From Nannochloropsis oceanica (taxonomy: Eukaryota; Sar; Eustigmatophyceae; Eustigmatales; Monodopsidaceae), in contig CP038128.1 of NCBI GenBank assembly GCA_004519485.1, positions 637,001-701,000 on the forward strand: DNA of 64,000 bases, given 5' to 3'. The position numbers and the translations under genes are program-made. Each line of letters begins with the position of its first letter. The stretch's first letter is position 1. This document shows, one piece after another, positions 1-11,300 of the stretch. The notes below the pieces were generated by a model, which was not told the DNA's origin, did not search any database, and saw only the letters and a list, made by a program, of their open reading frames with translations.

Positions 1-740
1 GCCACTTCCCCAACGGGAATATCCTCTTGCGAGCGCAAGACTGCGGCGAGGTCCGCCCAAAAGGCAACGTGCGTGGCAAGGTACTGCTCTTGCTTGCTTC
101 GGATCGCAGTCTGTGCGGCCTCGAATGCCTCCATTCGTACCCGCTCCATGAACATGCCGTCGCACCCGTTGGCCGTCGGCATAAGTACTTCGGTAAAAAG
201 CGTGTGCACATGCATATACTCTTGCAATGCATCTAGGTACGCTTCAAGCTTAAAGATGAGGCGGCCTCTGTCTCCGTCACTTTCAACCCGGGCGGTCACC
301 CATGCGTTCTCGACCTGGGTCCGGAATTGCTTCCACGACGAGACGCTCGACAAGATCCTCAGCAGAGGGTCATACGGTTTGGCGTCGCCCCCATATGCCT
401 GCAGTGCCTCGAACCATGCGATCTCGATATCTCCCTCCTCCTCGTTACCGTACGCCCGGACGTCCGGCATGGTGCTGGCGGAGGCGATTGTGCTGCTGGG
501 CCGCGTGCGGATAGGAACGGCTGATAGAATGCCTGGGTGAACGAGGGGATAAGAGACAAGGGCGAAAGAAGGCGGGTGCTTGCCCCCCGTTGCTAGGGGT
601 GGGAGGGAGGCAGGAGGACAAACGGTGCTTGGCTTACCTCTTGTCGGTGGCCTGAAGGAGGAAAGGAGGAAAGCTTGAACGTCAACGAGGAGGAGGCTCA
701 CAGCGAGGCCCGCCGCTCCTACACGCCGCAGGGTCGACAT
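1..740 (-). CDS. Plastid-targeted protein of unknown function (3' end off the window)
   Basis: Exons 740-638 and 532-1 join in frame (GTAAG donor, pyrimidine tract then CAG acceptor); the gene runs off the left edge. The start ATG at 738-740 opens a hydrophobic signal peptide (about residues 8-22), then VQAFLLSS and FRPPTR. The Phe-containing cleavage motif followed by an Arg/Ser/Pro-rich stretch is the bipartite signal used for import into red-algal secondary plastids. The mature part (from about residue 57) is soluble, largely helical and acidic, with no motif I recognise. It is divergent from the SLC25 gene, with 323 bp between the start codons. Plastid location is inferred from the leader; function is unknown. 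Confidence 0.7.
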   Translation of the reverse strand, partial: MSTLRRVGAAGLAVSLLLVDVQAFLLSSFRPPTRGKPSTVCPPASLPPLATGGKHPPSFALVSYPLVHPGILSAVPIRTRPSSTIASASTMPDVRAYGNEEEGDIEIAWFEALQAYGGDAKPYDPLLRILSSVSSWKQFRTQVENAWVTARVESDGDRGRLIFKLEAYLDALQEYMHVHTLFTEVLMPTANGCDGMFMERVRMEAFEAAQTAIRSKQEQYLATHVAFWADLAAVLRSQEDIPVGEV

Positions 741-1063
741 GCTTCTGACCCAGCCATGGGAATAAGTTGGGGGATGGAAAAAAGGATATAAATTGGTGAC
801 AGACATTCACGAAGCAGCTGCGTGTGTTGTTGGAGAGAGTCGGAGGAAAAGGACATGCGGCCCGGGCAAGACGCAGCTCGATGGCTCTCCAAGAAGCCTC
901 AGGAGGCTCGCCATTTCTGTCCCCTTCCTCCTCCAAAACCTGCCCACCCACTCCCTTTACACGACGCACAGCGCACAACCAAGGCGTTCGCAGCATCCCA
1001 GACGTCCGTTGCCTTTGCCTGTCTGTCTCGCCTGTTTGCCCAGGCAGCTTTCGCTCCAAGACG
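741..1063. other. Divergent intergenic region (323 bp)
   Basis: This stretch lies between the start codons of two oppositely oriented genes, both with secretory or plastid-type leaders, and so holds both promoters and 5' UTRs. It contains no gene, no TATA box I would defend, and no repeat. Confidence 0.6.
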
Positions 1064-3208
1064 ATGATGAAGCTGCTCAGGTTGCCCCTCGCCGTCGCCG
1101 TCCTGGCCTTGGCCTCATGCTGGTTGGGCGAAGGCGTGCATGCCCTTAAGCCCGTCCCTTCCAAGACTGCCGTCAAGACCATACCCCCTCCTCCTGCGCG
1201 CAAGGCAGACGTCAGCCATAAGCTCAATACCTTCGACATGATGATTGCGGTATGTGCCTCTTGAAGGGGAGGGCAGGAAGGAGCACTAGTACTCACGCAC
1301 GGCCCCCGTCTCACACACACAGGGTGGCTTTGCAACGGCCATGGGCGACCTGGCCATGCACCCCATCGATACCATCAAGACGGTCCAACAGGCGGCGCCT
1401 GCGGTAAGCGCTCAGTGGGAGGGTGGGGAGCACAGAGGCGATGGCAATTGACCTCCCCATCCTTCTCCTTCCATCTTCATCATTTGCCACCACAAATACA
1501 GGGCCTGAGCATCGTCAAGGCCTGTGGCAAGATTCTAAAGGACATGGGGCCAATAGGCTTTTATGCAGGTAAGTTTAAATTACCCCTATTTGCACACTCC
1601 CTTTTCCTCCTCGTCACCTCCCCCCCCGCGGACCTTCCCTCCCTCCTTTTCATATCAGGTGTGGTGCCTTACGTGACGATGGATGGGTTGTCCGGTGCCA
1701 TTAAGTTCGCAACATACGAGTGGGGAAAGAAGCTAGTAGCGCCTATTCTACCACCTGCATTGCATGCTTACTCGCACTTCGTGTGTGCAGCGGGTGCTTT
1801 CATTTCGTGCTCCGTGGTGATGGTACCCGGCGAGTTGCTCAAGCAACGGTTGCAGGTAGGTAGGGTTGGAGGGGTAATGTAAAGATAGAAGAAGCGGGTG
1901 TAAGCGTGGGCCATTCATATGATAACGGTGTACGGAGAGACTATGTAAAAAGTATTGCCCCCTCGCCCTGCTCGCGCTTCTCCTGATGTAGACGTCCTTT
2001 CATCTCATCCTCCTCCTCCTATTCACCTTCCTCCTTCTTTTTCTTTTCTCTGCTCCAGGCGGGCGTGGTCCCCAGTATGGTGGGCGGCATCAAGCAGATC
2101 TGGAAGACGGAGGGTTTGCCTGGCTTCTTCACAGGTTACAAGTACGTGAGCTATTTCCCCACACATTACGACACGACGAACACAATTACCAAAATCACAA
2201 TAATCACCACCATTACAGTTATGTGGATAAGAAGAAAAGATCTTCCCCCCGCGTATACTTACGTGCCATCGCTTCTCTCACTCCTATCCTCCCTCCTCCC
2301 CCCCTCCTATATGCATTTAGGGCCACCCTTATCCGCGACGTGCCCTACACCATGCTCGAGCTTGGCCTCTACGAGAACTTCAAAACACTCCTCAAGAAGT
2401 ACCGGAAGCGCGAGGTAAGTTTCCTCTTCGCCCCCTCCCTCCCTCCCTCTCTCCTTCCTCCCTCAAAGAGATGTTATTTATTCCACCCTGCCTGCCCTTC
2501 CCTCCCTCCTTCCCTTCCTAGGAACTCACCACTCTTGAGGAGCTTAGCGCCGCTGCGGTCACCGGGGGCTTGGTCGGTCTCTTAACCAATCCCTTGGACT
2601 TAGTCAAGACACGCTTGATGACGGGGGTGGGAAAGGGAGGAAGGAAGGGAGGGAGGGAAGGAGGGAAGGAGGGCAGGGAGGATGAAGGACAGGAATCAGG
2701 CAGAGCAATCACTGCCTCCATTCCAGTCCTTTCGTGTTCTATAATATCAATGTGTCTTTCTTCATTGCTAATTGTCCCTCTCTCGTTCCATCTTCGGTGT
2801 TGGATCACGTGCATACGGCATTTGGTCACCTTTATTCCTCTCTCCCTCTCTTCTTCCCTCTTTGAAGACGCAATACACGGGCTTCTTCGACGTGGTCCAG
2901 AAAATGTACAAGATGGAAGGCGGCGTCAATGCCTTCATGTCTGGCTCTAGCGCACGCGTGTTGTGGCTGTTGCCATTCACGGTAATTCATTTGGGTGTTT
3001 ATGAGAGTACGTACGGAGGGAGAGAGGGAGGGAGGGAGGGATCGATTATTTGTCACACGGAATGTGTGCGGGGTTTAAGTGGAAGATACAAACTTGGTCT
3101 GATTTTTCTTTGCTTCTTTTCTCGTTCTCTCTACTTGCGATGTCGTATCGCAACACAGTGTCTAAGCGCATTCTGGCGGATCTCAAACCGACCGATGCCT
3201 TCAAGTGA
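1064..3208 (+). CDS. Mitochondrial-carrier-family (SLC25) transporter with a signal-peptide leader
   Basis: Nine exons join in phase: 1064-1249, 1323-1403, 1502-1568, 1659-1855, 2059-2141, 2321-2414, 2522-2626, 2868-3006, 3159-3208 (333 aa). The three carrier repeats show the Px[DE]xx[KR] signatures HPIDTIKT, VPGELLKQ and NPLDLVKT, with repeat ends such as GFFTGY and RDVPYTMLE. This fold exchanges small metabolites across organelle inner membranes; the S-adenosylmethionine carrier subgroup is a plausible but unproven match. Unusually for the family, about 60 residues precede repeat 1 and begin with a clear signal peptide (MMKLLRLPLAVAVLALAS), pointing to the plastid or endomembrane route rather than direct mitochondrial import. 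Intron 7 carries a long GGGA tract just after its donor. The substrate cannot be read from sequence. Confidence 0.85.
2627..2690 (+). repeat. GGGA/GGAA purine tract after an intron donor
   Basis: This low-complexity tract of GGGAGG and GGAAGG units begins at the donor of intron 7 of the SLC25 gene. The far end of the same intron (about 2838-2865) is C/T-rich. It is one of several such pairs in the window and could form a G-quadruplex or pair across the intron. Confidence 0.8.
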
Positions 3209-3893
3209 GCCGTTGGAAATTGGGAGAAATTGGACCGAGACCTTCGATGGGAGGGGGAAGGGGTCGATCGAGGGGCAAGTAGAGGAAGTGGAGGAGGAAG
3301 AGGAAGAGGAAGAGAGGACAGGACGACCACGACAAAGACGACTGTAATGAAAGCCTCGGGTGAGTGATGTTGGTATTACGGTATACATAAAGGAAAATCG
3401 GATTCATCGTTGCTTCCCTCCTTGATTTTGTGTTGGATAATTTCTGGAACTCAGTCAAGTTGGCTAATATTTGCTGTGGGAGGAGACGTGCTCCCAATTT
3501 TGCTGCTTGTGTGCGTGTTTTGTACACACGAAAAGGCGCGGGAGTGAGGGGCGTGAGAGAAAGGAGAGAAGAAGACGTAGAAGAAGACGTAGAAGAAGCA
3601 GAAGAAGAAAAAAGTAGGATAGAAGGGGGGCAGTAGTTTTTGCATTCGAATGTTTTAAGTCGCATGCTAGGCAGCCAGCGATACCACCACCGCCACCTGA
3701 CCTGCTCCCCAATATTTGTCGAGGAAGGGATCGGTAGGACACGGGCGGCCCAAGAAAGGAAAGGGAAGACACGAAAGAGCGAAAATAAATCAATGAAAGT
3801 GAAAAGAGAACAAGAAGCTAGCCACACACATTTTAGAGAGTTACAACCCCTTTTTTCAAATCACTTTCTTTATACACGACTCAATTATTCATC
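3209..3893. other. Convergent intergenic region (685 bp) with purine repeats
   Basis: The region lies between the stop codons of the SLC25 gene and the PX gene. It holds GAGGAAGAG runs near 3288-3315 and AGAAGACGT repeats near 3567-3605, presumably with both 3' UTRs. No reading frame here has a start, codon pattern or homology I can support. Confidence 0.6.
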
Positions 3894-5929
3894 TCAACCA
3901 TCTTCTACCATTGACGCCTTGCCCATCTCAAGCGCCGACACATCCAACAATATAACATCTCCAAACCTCCATCCTGCCCTCACTGCCTCATCCACCTCCC
4001 CTCCCGCCGTGAATGCCCCGGGCAAGAAATAATTTATGTTTCTCTCGGCCTTTAGCACGCCCATCTCACGCAGGGCCGCAGCGACTAGATTACTGCAGAA
4101 AAAGCTTCCTGGAGCTTCCTCTTCAGCGGCGTTCTTTACTTGTCGGGGGGGGCTAGCTGCTGGTGCTGCTTTTGTTACTGCTGGAGCTGCTTTTGTTACT
4201 GCTGGTGCTACTTCCTGTTTATCCCTTTCTCCTTTACTTCTCAGGCCCAATTTAAAAAGTTCATTAACGGCAGCAGTCCCTAGTTCCCGCCAGCGTCCGC
4301 GAAAATCGTTGAGAGATAAAAAAGACGAGAAGGAACAAGGGAAGGAGGAGGAGGAGATCGAAGAAGAAGAATCTCCTTCCGATATTGGCCCAGCACCCAC
4401 AGGTGAAGCAATCGCCTGGGTGGGCGCCACATATTTACTCGCGAACAATGCGCCGAGCGGAAACCCGTATGGCTTACCCTTTACTTGCTCGACGAATGCA
4501 TGCAATCGTTTTTGCATTGCGGGTGTTCGTTCTCCCTCCAGCTTGCGGATGCCCATGTAGGAGGTGAACTCGGTGGCATAAGCGCTTATACGAGAAGAAA
4601 GAGGCCAACACGTGACACCGTCAGCGGTGCTTTCCAGCAAGTCGAACTCACGGCCGTCTTGTCTCTTGACAACGAGGGCTACTGTTGAAGGGGGAAGAAG
4701 GGGAAATGGATGGAAGAAGATGAGATGTAGGAACGAAAAGGAAGGTTGATTGGAAAATTAGCTTGGGAATTCGACACCTACGAGCCGAAGGAACAGTATG
4801 GACAGTCAAGACAATATCCGCTTCGATAAGATTGGGATAAGCGTGTCATCAGGGGAGAAGTTTAGACCCAGCCATACGTACTTGCCCCAAACCTACCATG
4901 GTCCCACTCGGACCGCGTCACATTCCGCTGCAACCCGGCCATGTTATGCGCACATTGAAACAAGACAATATCCCCCATTTGCAGCGGTTTCCCTAACGCT
5001 GAAATGTGCAAAATCTGCCGTTTTTTCCTTGACGTGTTGTTGGTAGTGTTACTTATGTCGGTGTGGATGGAATAAAGCTTGGCACTCATAGATGATAGGA
5101 TGCCTAGGAAGGCTAGCACATGAGGATTTTCCCTTGAGAACGGTCGATCCACCACTTGCTGAAGGTAGACTTCGAGGCGTTCTTTCCTGCCTTGGACGGC
5201 CTGAAAGAGCTTCGATGGAAGATGAGGAAGGGGTAAAAGAATTGTTTCTTCTCCTTGCTGCTGGAGCTGTTGCCGTTGCTGCTGCTCGTGTTTATTGAGC
5301 CTTTCATGCATGACGGCAAAGTCAGAATAGCGCTTGCAGAGCTGCCAGGCCAAGAGACCGTTTTTGACAGTGATGTCATAGGCGACATACTCCTTACCAA
5401 ATGCATCCATTTTCCTCCTTGTACTTGTGATCCGGACTAGGAAACGTGCGGGTGGTAATTCATTGGCAGGCATTAAACACCATTCTCGTGGTGCAACAGA
5501 CACCAGGTCGTTGTCATCCAGGAAGGTGATGGATCCCTGTCCTTGAAGCTCGGCCGGTAGCAGAACGTAACAATTAGGCCCGCGTGTCAGCAAGGGTTGA
5601 ACGTCACTTTGTTTGGCGGTCGGATGGAATGTGGGGGCCTTGCCTAGAGTCAGGTTGCACCATGATTCGTTGCTCTGGGACTCCGGGACGCTGGTAGTCG
5701 TGGTGGTGACAGCCGGTGCTAAAGCTAGGGCTTGAAACAAGGCGCCCTTGACCTCGCCCACCCGCGTTTTTGATGTGCTCTCCGGTAAATATATACATAT
5801 GACTATCGGCGAGAAGAGGGATGATCCGGTTGACGGTGGGAGCTGGATAAGGACTCGCTGCTGGTGAAGTGGGGTCCGGGGAAACGGGGGAAACGGCACG
5901 AGAAGAGGTAGGTCCGTAAAGTGGGCCAT
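3894..5929 (-). CDS. PX-domain protein fused to a permuted papain-fold (YiiX/NlpC-P60-like) domain
   Basis: Exons 5929-4897 and 4681-3894 join in phase (606 aa). Residues about 160-280 form a phosphoinositide-binding PX domain (KRYSDF, LPSKLF, ERLEVYLQQ). Next comes GDIVLFQ, then WDHVALVV across the splice, and near the C-terminus FFCSNLVAAALREMG and NYFLPGAF. That order (His motif before the Cys motif) is that of circularly permuted papain-like enzymes of the YiiX/YebB type, with Cys in FFCSN and His in WDHV as probable catalytic residues. The role is probably a membrane-recruited amidase, peptidase or acyltransferase; the substrate is unknown. An imperfect 21-bp repeat encodes APAVTKA twice between the halves. 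The start is uncertain: the frame stays open upstream with other ATGs up to about 6112, but 5929 leaves a 240-bp divergent spacer. Confidence 0.75.
4162..4208 (-). repeat. 21-bp tandem repeat in coding sequence
   Basis: Two near-identical 21-bp units plus a partial third lie inside exon 2 of the PX/papain gene and encode the repeated APAVTKA segment in a low-complexity linker. Confidence 0.8.
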
Positions 5930-6169
5930 TGCGTGCTGTTGCCGCTGCAGCTGTGTTGTGAGATGGGTTACAGTGTGTGTGAGTATGGTATGACAAAGCA
6001 TTTTAAGACTCGAATGCACCAGGAGCCTCCACATCAGCCCCGCCTCGACGATTAACCGCCTTGCAATAGAAGCAATCGGTAACGGCAGCCCAAAGAAAGC
6101 GGCATTTCTCATGTCCTGAAACTTCACTAATCGCGGTCAGCTCACTCTCCATTGCCGGTACAATTGCAT

Positions 6170-8298
6170 ATGCTCAGATTCACACGCGAGATGGCAGATG
6201 TCAACGACATCACCGATACCCTCTGGTCCTTCAATCCACCACAACCCGCTGAGGCGCCCACTTCGCCACGGCCCATCCGCCTGCAGGACATTCCTATGCG
6301 CATCGTCAACCGTCGTCGACGCTCCACTGAAAACTTCGTGTCGCTCTCGAGGGCCATACTACCCCCACGTCCAGCTTGTAGGCCTTCCCTGTCCGCTGCA
6401 GCGGCCCGCTACGAAACATTTCAGCCTGTTGCTTCTCTCTTACCAGCTGTGAACGTGGAAGTCCTTCGACAAAAGGCAGACCTTGCCGAGCTGGAGGCAA
6501 AGAGTCAAAGGAGTACGACCCTCAAAGCTTTAGAGTACGTGCTATGTTATGAAGAGGCCAAATAGGGAAAGCCTTGTCTCTCGGGAAATTATATTTCAAT
6601 CTTCCCCCTATATCACCTTCATTCCTCCTGTGCCTTCTGTCTTACAAAGAGATTCTCTTTCTATGATCGTGAATGAGCACAAAATACGCGTCTCATATTG
6701 TCCTTCCCTTTGATCACTGAATAAACATAGAGCTAAGCGACGTGCGGAGCGACAGACAGCCGAGCTAGTCGTGGCAAAGGAACGGCTGGAGCAAGACTTG
6801 CGACAAGCCACAATCGCCCATCAGAGGCTGACGCATGTCTTTCAGCGGGTGGTAGAGACCAAACGTAAGGTGGAGGCAAAGCTCAAAAATGAGCAGCGAC
6901 AGCAACAACAAAAGCAGGAGGTGGAGGAGGACGAAAAGAAACAGGAGCAAGCACTGAGGAAAAGAACGACATCTGCCAATCCGACCGCTTCTGCACCGCC
7001 TTCCCGTGCGACCACCAACGACAACGACGGTGACGACCAAGATGCAGCACGGGCACAAGATCTACCTCAGGGATTGCATGAGATTCTGGCGCAACGGGAA
7101 GCTGATCTGATGAACCTACAGGTGAAGCTAAAGCGGCAAGGGCAAGCACGACACACACAGCTCAAGGAATGGGAGGCCGAGTTGCAGGATAAGGAGGAAA
7201 GGGTCCAGCGCGTAGCTGAAAAGCTGCGCAAGCAACGGAGGCACTTGCAAGTTTGTCATGAGCGATCACAACGGCAGTCGTGGGAGGATAAGGGGCGCAG
7301 ATGCCGTGCAGCAAGCAAGTCACCGCGGCGGTCCCTCCCCTCTTCGCCGCTTAGGGCAAGGCGAGTCCGAGTGGCAGCAGGCATACAGAACCAAGATAAT
7401 CGCAACTCCGCGATAGAGACTGAAGAGGAAAAAGGCGAGGAGAAAACAAAACAGCGAGAGCCAGAAGCAGCGGCAGCGGTTGTATCTGTGCAATGGGAAG
7501 GAGCGCCACGTTGTCGGCATTTGCCGCAGTACAGCACCTCCTCAAGCGCTGTGGATGGCAAGGAAGAAATTGATGTCGCCCTGGACAGCACCATCCTGCC
7601 CCTGTCTGTAACGCAAACCGTCCAAGGCAATAGATTGGTTACGCAATATGAGAGGAGTCGTGGCGGTGTAGGAGCGACGACTGATGAGGAAATGAAAGAA
7701 CAAAAAGAAACCCGCCTGTTTCGGAATTCAGAAATTATGGCAGCAGGACCTGCTATTGAAAATTGGGGCCACGAAGAAGGGAGCAAAGGTGACCATGACT
7801 GTTTGGAAGCAGCAGTCTTTCCAAGTACCGTGGGCTCTAATACCCATATTCCTGTTGTACAGCTTGCTCCGCCAGCCATCCCTCAGATTCCGCCATCCAT
7901 GTAAGTTATCGTAATCATGTATCTGTCCACTCTCTCCTACCATCTGCATTTTCTTATACTTCACACGAACATGCAGATGTGGTAGGATTTTCCGAAAAGA
8001 AATGGCCACGACCCTCGATAAGATTCAGCGAGCTAAGCTCCGCGTCACCGAGACTTGTGCTGTCGTGAAAACGGATGGCCGCACCCGCACTTGCAGCCTA
8101 CCTCTGCCGCCCCCAAGAGTCCCACTACAAGTCGCCGTTACTACTGAGTGCAAAAAGATGAAGGACGAAAATGAATTGGAACCAGCAGGCTCGAAACGGA
8201 TACCTCGCATCGGTCAAGGCGAGCGGTTGCAGTGGTTAAGCGCATTTGACGGACGGCTGGCCAAGAGTATGCGAGAGTTTGAAAAATTGAAAAAATGA
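6170..8298 (+). CDS. Coiled-coil protein of unknown function
   Basis: Exons 6170-6534, 6731-7900 and 7977-8298 join in phase (618 aa). I chose the first ATG; a second in-frame ATG lies at 6191. The first ~110 residues are basic and Pro-rich; from about residue 108 to 300 the chain is a long Lys/Glu/Gln-rich coiled coil (for example LRQKADLAELEAKS, KEERVQRVAEKLRKQ), then a disordered middle, then a short conserved-looking tail with WLSAFDGRLAKSMREFEKL. No catalytic domain is visible. Such proteins are often cytoskeletal or centrosomal, but I cannot name a family. It is convergent with TRM3, leaving only 96 bp between stop codons, with A-rich AATAAA-like sequence near 8315. Confidence 0.7.
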
Positions 8299-8394
8299 CT
8301 GAAAGAAAAACAAAATAAAAAGCGTCGAACTTCATTTTAATGTTTACTAGGACAATACATGCATTGTACTTTGATGATTTCAATTAGTTCTAAT

Positions 8395-11300
8395 CTACCA
8401 TTGTTGGTCCTTACCGCAGCTTTTGCGATGCTGCTTAAAATACTCCCATACAATGAGAGACGCGCTCACGTGCACATTTAAACTCCTCACTAGACCCAGC
8501 TGAGGAATCTGCACAACCAAATCCAACTCTTGAAGCAGTGGAACGGGAATGCCCTCCTTCTCGCGGCCCAAAAGCAAGAGCATCTTGCGAGGCAAAGCCA
8601 CCCTAGAGAGGCACGAGCTGTCGTCTGTTTGCTCGAGCCCCACCACCGTGTAACCCTCCTGTTTGTAGCGCCGAAGAAAGGCGCGAGTGTGCCCTTCATG
8701 GATCTCCTCCATCTGAATCCATTTCCACGCACTGCTGCTAATTTGGTCAAATAGCGGGTCTTTGAGCATGCGCAAGTCGGGAATAATAAGTTTGGATGCG
8801 GCGAAGATCTCGCATGTTCGGGCGAGGCCGGCTACATTAGGTACCCGCTCCAGCAATGACGCGCACACCACGAGCTCTTGCAGCAGAACCCCTCGCGTAT
8901 TTTGGGATTTGTCGGTGGGTGGAGCCGGGAGAAGTGAAGTCAGCACGTCAGAGACCACAATCTTTTTTTGTAGCGAATAACAGTCGGCCGCCTCTGCCTC
9001 TGCATTCCCCTCTAGCAACAAGGCTCGGGCACTACTTGCGTCTTGCTTAAGCTCAAAAAGATTTTCTCCTCGGACCACGGGCGCTATGGATGTGTAAGTC
9101 ATGTGGTGTTCTGCCTCCAGGTCTCGATACAGAGACGTCATCGCTTCCCGCAGCACCTCTTCTACATGCTCCGGCACCAGGTCACGCACACCGCCTTGCT
9201 CATTCGAGTGCTGGGCAAGAAGGTGTGATACAGTACAGCAGGCGGGTACTGAAGTTTCCTGGAAGCGCAGCATAGCTTTGCGGCGCAAGCTCGCTATCTC
9301 GCGGTGGTTTTTCAAGAAATTCAAAGTTTGACTCAGGAAAGTCGCGTCAATACTGCCAGCAGAGATTCTACTGTTGCTGACTCCGCCTTTCCCGCTCTGA
9401 CCCGATTCCACAGCTTTGACCGCATCCAGATCTCCTGTGGGTAGCCGAGACAAGAGATAAAAGGATAGGAGCTGTGCGACGATACGCGTAATTGCGTGTT
9501 GCCCTGAAATCCACGGCAAGATGGCTTGGAGCAGGGGGGCAACGTAGTCTTGTGGAAGCTCTCCACCTGGGAAAGCAGTATTTTTGGTCAAGCAAGCCAA
9601 ACCCGCCGCAGAAATGAACGAGCCGCTGGTTAATGGCGGGACTTGGAGGTCGGTCAAAGCCGTCACAAGGAAAGGAATCGCCACGTCGGGAAACTTTTGG
9701 CAGACAAGCGCCAAAACGGTATCTTGGTAAAAACGGATGGAGGGTACCGCCACCACACGCATGGCTGCATATACCGAGTCCTGTACCAGCGATGCATCCT
9801 CAGCCCTCACAAACGGCACAAGCACGCAAATGGCTTGCCACGCCCGAAGCTTGCACGAGTAGTCGGGGGAAGTCAGAATTTGAGCCCTTCTTAAATCTAC
9901 GGCAGCTGCTATTTCAAACAAACGAGTGAGAAGGGGGGTCAAAAATTCGCCCTGTTTGGCCTTTCCCCCATCATCTGGTGGTCGGAATAGATCGCACAAA
10001 CACCCAAGCACCAAGATGCGAAGCACTGCGACAGAGTGTTCTTCCTGGGGCTCTCTGATTTCCTCCCTGATGACGTCTGTCTCGGAATCTCGCTCGGAAT
10101 CTCGCTCATCCTCATTCACTTGCTGGTACACATCTTCTTCCAACTCACGAAGCACCAAAAGTTGCGCTATTTCCTCTACGAATTCCCCAGCAAGTGCTGC
10201 AGCCGCCGGTTCTGTCCGCCAAATAGATGTTAACCTGGCCGTGGCATTCAGAAGAATATAGGCCCGCTTGACAGTGCCGAGGTCAACAAGCCGATGAAAG
10301 AAACGCCGCACCGGGGTATCTGTTCCTCGACAGAGGGTGGGGTCTGCGAGTATGGCCGGCGAAAGCACCATCTCGATGGCAAGTTGCATGACACTTTGTC
10401 TGTAGTTACATTCTTCAATGCAGCCTAGCACAAGCGTGACTACGTTGTCGAGACGCGTTTGTCGTTCCTGCTCCGTGCCGTTGCTGTCGGATATGCCGAG
10501 GTGAAACGGAAGTTGACAGCTAATGCAGCAGAGAATATCGGGCACCGATTTGCGGCTTGACATCTCCAATGCGGAAAAAAGAAATGCCATATCCACGGGG
10601 AGAGGGTTATCTGTAGGTTTCACCAAACCGCCCTGGCGTTGAATTTTGTAAAGAAGAACCAAGCACCGCCATACATTCTCGAGTGCCACGGACAAAAAAA
10701 AGTCCCGCTTCCCTCGTCGGAGGCCCAAGCTGGCAGCGGCTTTGACAAGGCTGCTCATAAGCCGTGCAGCCCAGTCCAATTTAACTTCACCAAAAAGTCT
10801 CGTGCTGGATTGCAGCAGGAGGGCTTCCAGGACGCTTCGCAGCACGGCTACTGCACGCCCCAGCTGACGAATTTCCCCTGCATCACCAGCCGCTGCATCA
10901 TCCACGCCAGCATTAAGCACGCTTGAACACGTTTTCAGCACACGCTGGATAGCACCGGCAACTTGCCTGATGGAGGGTTGACAAGGTGGAGGAAAGATGG
11001 AGTGAAGACCACGAATCGTGAAGGCAAATGAACTGAGATACGAATAATTATGCCCTGTCAGAGGGCCAAAAAAAAGCATATGAAGCCTGATCACTTACCC
11101 TACATCCGCAGCCAGCCATATCACCGTCCCAAACGCCTGCACGCACAGTCCAAATACGCCTGAATTGCCACTATCGTACAGGTCGGCCCGGGTACACAAG
11201 CAGCTCTCCTGAAGCTTGGCAGCAAGAAACTCGGCCACTTCCCCTGTGTGTTGCCGCAGAATCTCGTACAAACACGGACGGTGCTTTCGTCGCAAAAGGG

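Noticed and set aside
682-1335. 217-codon minus-strand frame across the first promoter region
   Set aside because: It overlaps SLC25 exon 1 in antisense and gene 1's start in another frame; composition reflects the mirror of real exons.
4862-6127. PX protein extended to 6127
   Set aside because: The codon at 6127 is GTG, and the added residues would overlap the short promoter shared with the coiled-coil gene. ATGs between 5929 and 6112 remain possible.
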